Shown in pieces: positions 6,789 to 7,320 of a stretch of 7,320 bases of DNA; within the stretch, counting starts at the first letter, position 1, and every line of letters begins with the position of its first letter. This stretch comes from an uncultured Lachnospiraceae bacterium (GTDB lineage: Bacteria; Bacillota_A; Clostridia; Lachnospirales; Lachnospiraceae), in the NCBI GenBank assembly GCA_946621895.1, contig CAMOOZ010000228.1:1-7320 (forward strand), given 5' to 3'. The translations under genes and the position numbers were made by a program. The notes below the pieces were generated by a model. It saw only the letters and a program-made list of their open reading frames with translations, searched no databases and was not told where the DNA came from.

Positions 6789-6796
6789 TTCCTTCC
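6789..6796 (-). promoter_or_regulatory. Ribosome binding site of the DUF268-type gene
   Basis: On the minus strand GGAAGGAA (6796-6789) precedes ATG 6778 with a 10-base gap. This is a clear Shine-Dalgarno match and supports the chosen start. Confidence 0.6.
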
Positions 6797-6808
6797 GATT
6801 ATTCACAT

Positions 6809-6839
6809 AAAAACAGGAGTGGTTCTTTGCTTACTCCCG
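6809..6839 (-). promoter_or_regulatory. Leader hairpin with U-run ahead of the DUF268-type gene (terminator or attenuator candidate)
   Basis: On the minus strand CGGGAGT (6839-6833) can pair with ACTCCTG (6820-6814), seven pairs including one G-U, around a 12-base loop. Five T residues follow directly (6813-6809). This is the shape of a modest intrinsic terminator and lies 31 bases before the start codon. Its left arm is overlapped by a five-codon ORF, MKLRE (6848-6831), with AGGA 11 bases ahead of it. It may end a transcript entering from the right, or act as an attenuator; the sequence does not decide which. Confidence 0.35.
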
Positions 6840-7102
6840 CAGTTTCATTTTCTCTTTTTTCCTGCGTTCATACCGCCACATTGACTAAAGACCCTCTATG
6901 CATACTGCAGTACAACAATACACTTTGTCATCATAAAAAATCTGAAGTTTATGCTTTTCTTAAGGTAAGAGTGTATCCGCATTCGAAAGCATAGTTTCAC
7001 TGATAGGCAAATCACATCCGATATTCGGTTTTGATATACTAACGACACTCAAATTGTGCATTCAATGTCAGTAAGTTAAGTTCAAAGGGTTAGATTCCAT
7101 AA

Positions 7103-7320
7103 GGGGGCAAACCCGATTATTTCAAAAATAAAAATCTTTTAAATTCCGCAATCGACGCTGTCTCATCTTCTGTCTATGATTACGCCAAGAATCCCGGCTA
7201 GGATTTTTCATGTAATCGAAAACTTCCGCCCGGGAAGCTGATGTGCTTCATGATTGCCGAAGGTTCTTCGGCTGCAAAAAACGAGTTACTCGACTTCTTT
7301 GGTATGAATACGCAATCGCC
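7103..7320 (+). pseudogene. N-terminal part of an IS4-type transposase, interrupted by an in-frame TAG, cut by the window edge
   Basis: One plus-strand frame from 7103 to the end reads as a transposase N-terminus on both sides of a TAG at 7199-7201. Before the TAG it gives LLNSAIDAVSSSVYDYAKNPG. After it come DFSCNRKLPPGKLMCFM and then AEGSSAAKNELLDFFGMNT. The order 'A-I-D...Y...NP, DF-x-x-NRKLP, then KNELLDFF' is the start of IS4-family DDE transposases common in Clostridia, where the N-terminal region helps recognise the element ends. The DDE catalytic residues would lie beyond 7320. No ATG, GTG or TTG occurs in this frame between the TAA at 7100-7102 and the TAG, although a purine run AAGGGGG (7101-7107) is present. 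Both defects point to a decayed copy. Recoding of the TAG is a less likely alternative. Confidence 0.75.

Larger units (their letters stand above)
6779..7102. other. Gene-free AT-rich stretch between the DUF268-type gene and the transposase remnant
   Basis: No convincing gene is seen in these 324 bases. The left end holds the leader of the DUF268-type gene. The open plus-strand stretch across 6731-6994 is mostly antisense to that gene and its leader and has no protein-like pattern. The right part (about 7025-7102) immediately precedes the transposase-like reading frame and probably contains the end of the insertion element. I could not fix a terminal inverted repeat, because the other end lies outside the window. 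Confidence 0.5.

Noticed and set aside
6731..6994. 87-residue plus-strand ORF over the start and leader of the DUF268-type gene
   Set aside because: It overlaps the antisense of a better supported gene and has no motif or ribosome site.
7176..7189. Match of 14 bases (ATGATTACGCCAAG) to the start of the lacZ-alpha region of common cloning vectors
   Set aside because: The bases code for YDYAKN in the transposase frame and the flanks do not match vector sequence, so the match is best seen as chance and not contamination.
7256..7272. Six-base-pair inverted repeat (GCCGAA / TTCGGC)
   Set aside because: It lies inside the transposase coding pattern (AEGSSA) and has no T-tract; it is probably a by-product of codon choice.

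Overview
This window looks like part of a surface-polysaccharide (capsule or exopolysaccharide type) locus of an anaerobic Firmicute, probably a Lachnospiraceae or other Clostridia relative. That placement is an inference from codon style, purine-rich ribosome binding sites, the tight gene packing and the family types; no taxonomic marker gene is present. The left three quarters (1-5691) is visibly GC-rich. The right part (about 5692-7320) is visibly AT-rich, so the window appears to be a mosaic of two DNA histories.

On the plus strand, 1-4440 is one closely packed run of genes. It holds the last 30 codons of an unidentified protein (3-95), a fucosyltransferase-like glycosyltransferase with an HxRRxD motif (76-1110), a full-length ABC exporter/flippase of the MsbA/PglK type (1079-2824), and a capsule-polysaccharide-synthesis type GT-B protein (2863-4440). 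The first three genes overlap each other, which suggests one translationally coupled operon. A perfect 13-bp GC-rich hairpin followed by a T-rich tract (4498-4535) closes it. A reasonable reading is that the two glycosyltransferases build or extend a lipid-linked glycan and the ABC protein carries it across the membrane. No Wzx or Wzy protein is present in this window.

Convergent to this operon, on the minus strand, lies a membrane-anchored SGNH/GDSL hydrolase (4573-5691). It has an N-terminal transmembrane helix and a 45-residue linker with proline at every third position, as expected for an enzyme held out through the cell wall, perhaps acting on acylated surface glycan. Its promoter-like element sits so close to the start codon that the mRNA may be leaderless.

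Beyond a gene-free stretch (5692-6007) is a low-GC minus-strand gene for a DUF268-type SAM-dependent methyltransferase-like protein (6008-6778). Its leader holds a short hairpin with a U-run and a five-codon mini-ORF. At the right edge (7103-7320), plus strand, is the N-terminal part of an IS4-type transposase. It is interrupted by an in-frame TAG and lacks a usual start codon, so it is most simply an insertion-sequence remnant. I see no rRNA, tRNA, CRISPR array or recognised riboswitch in the window.
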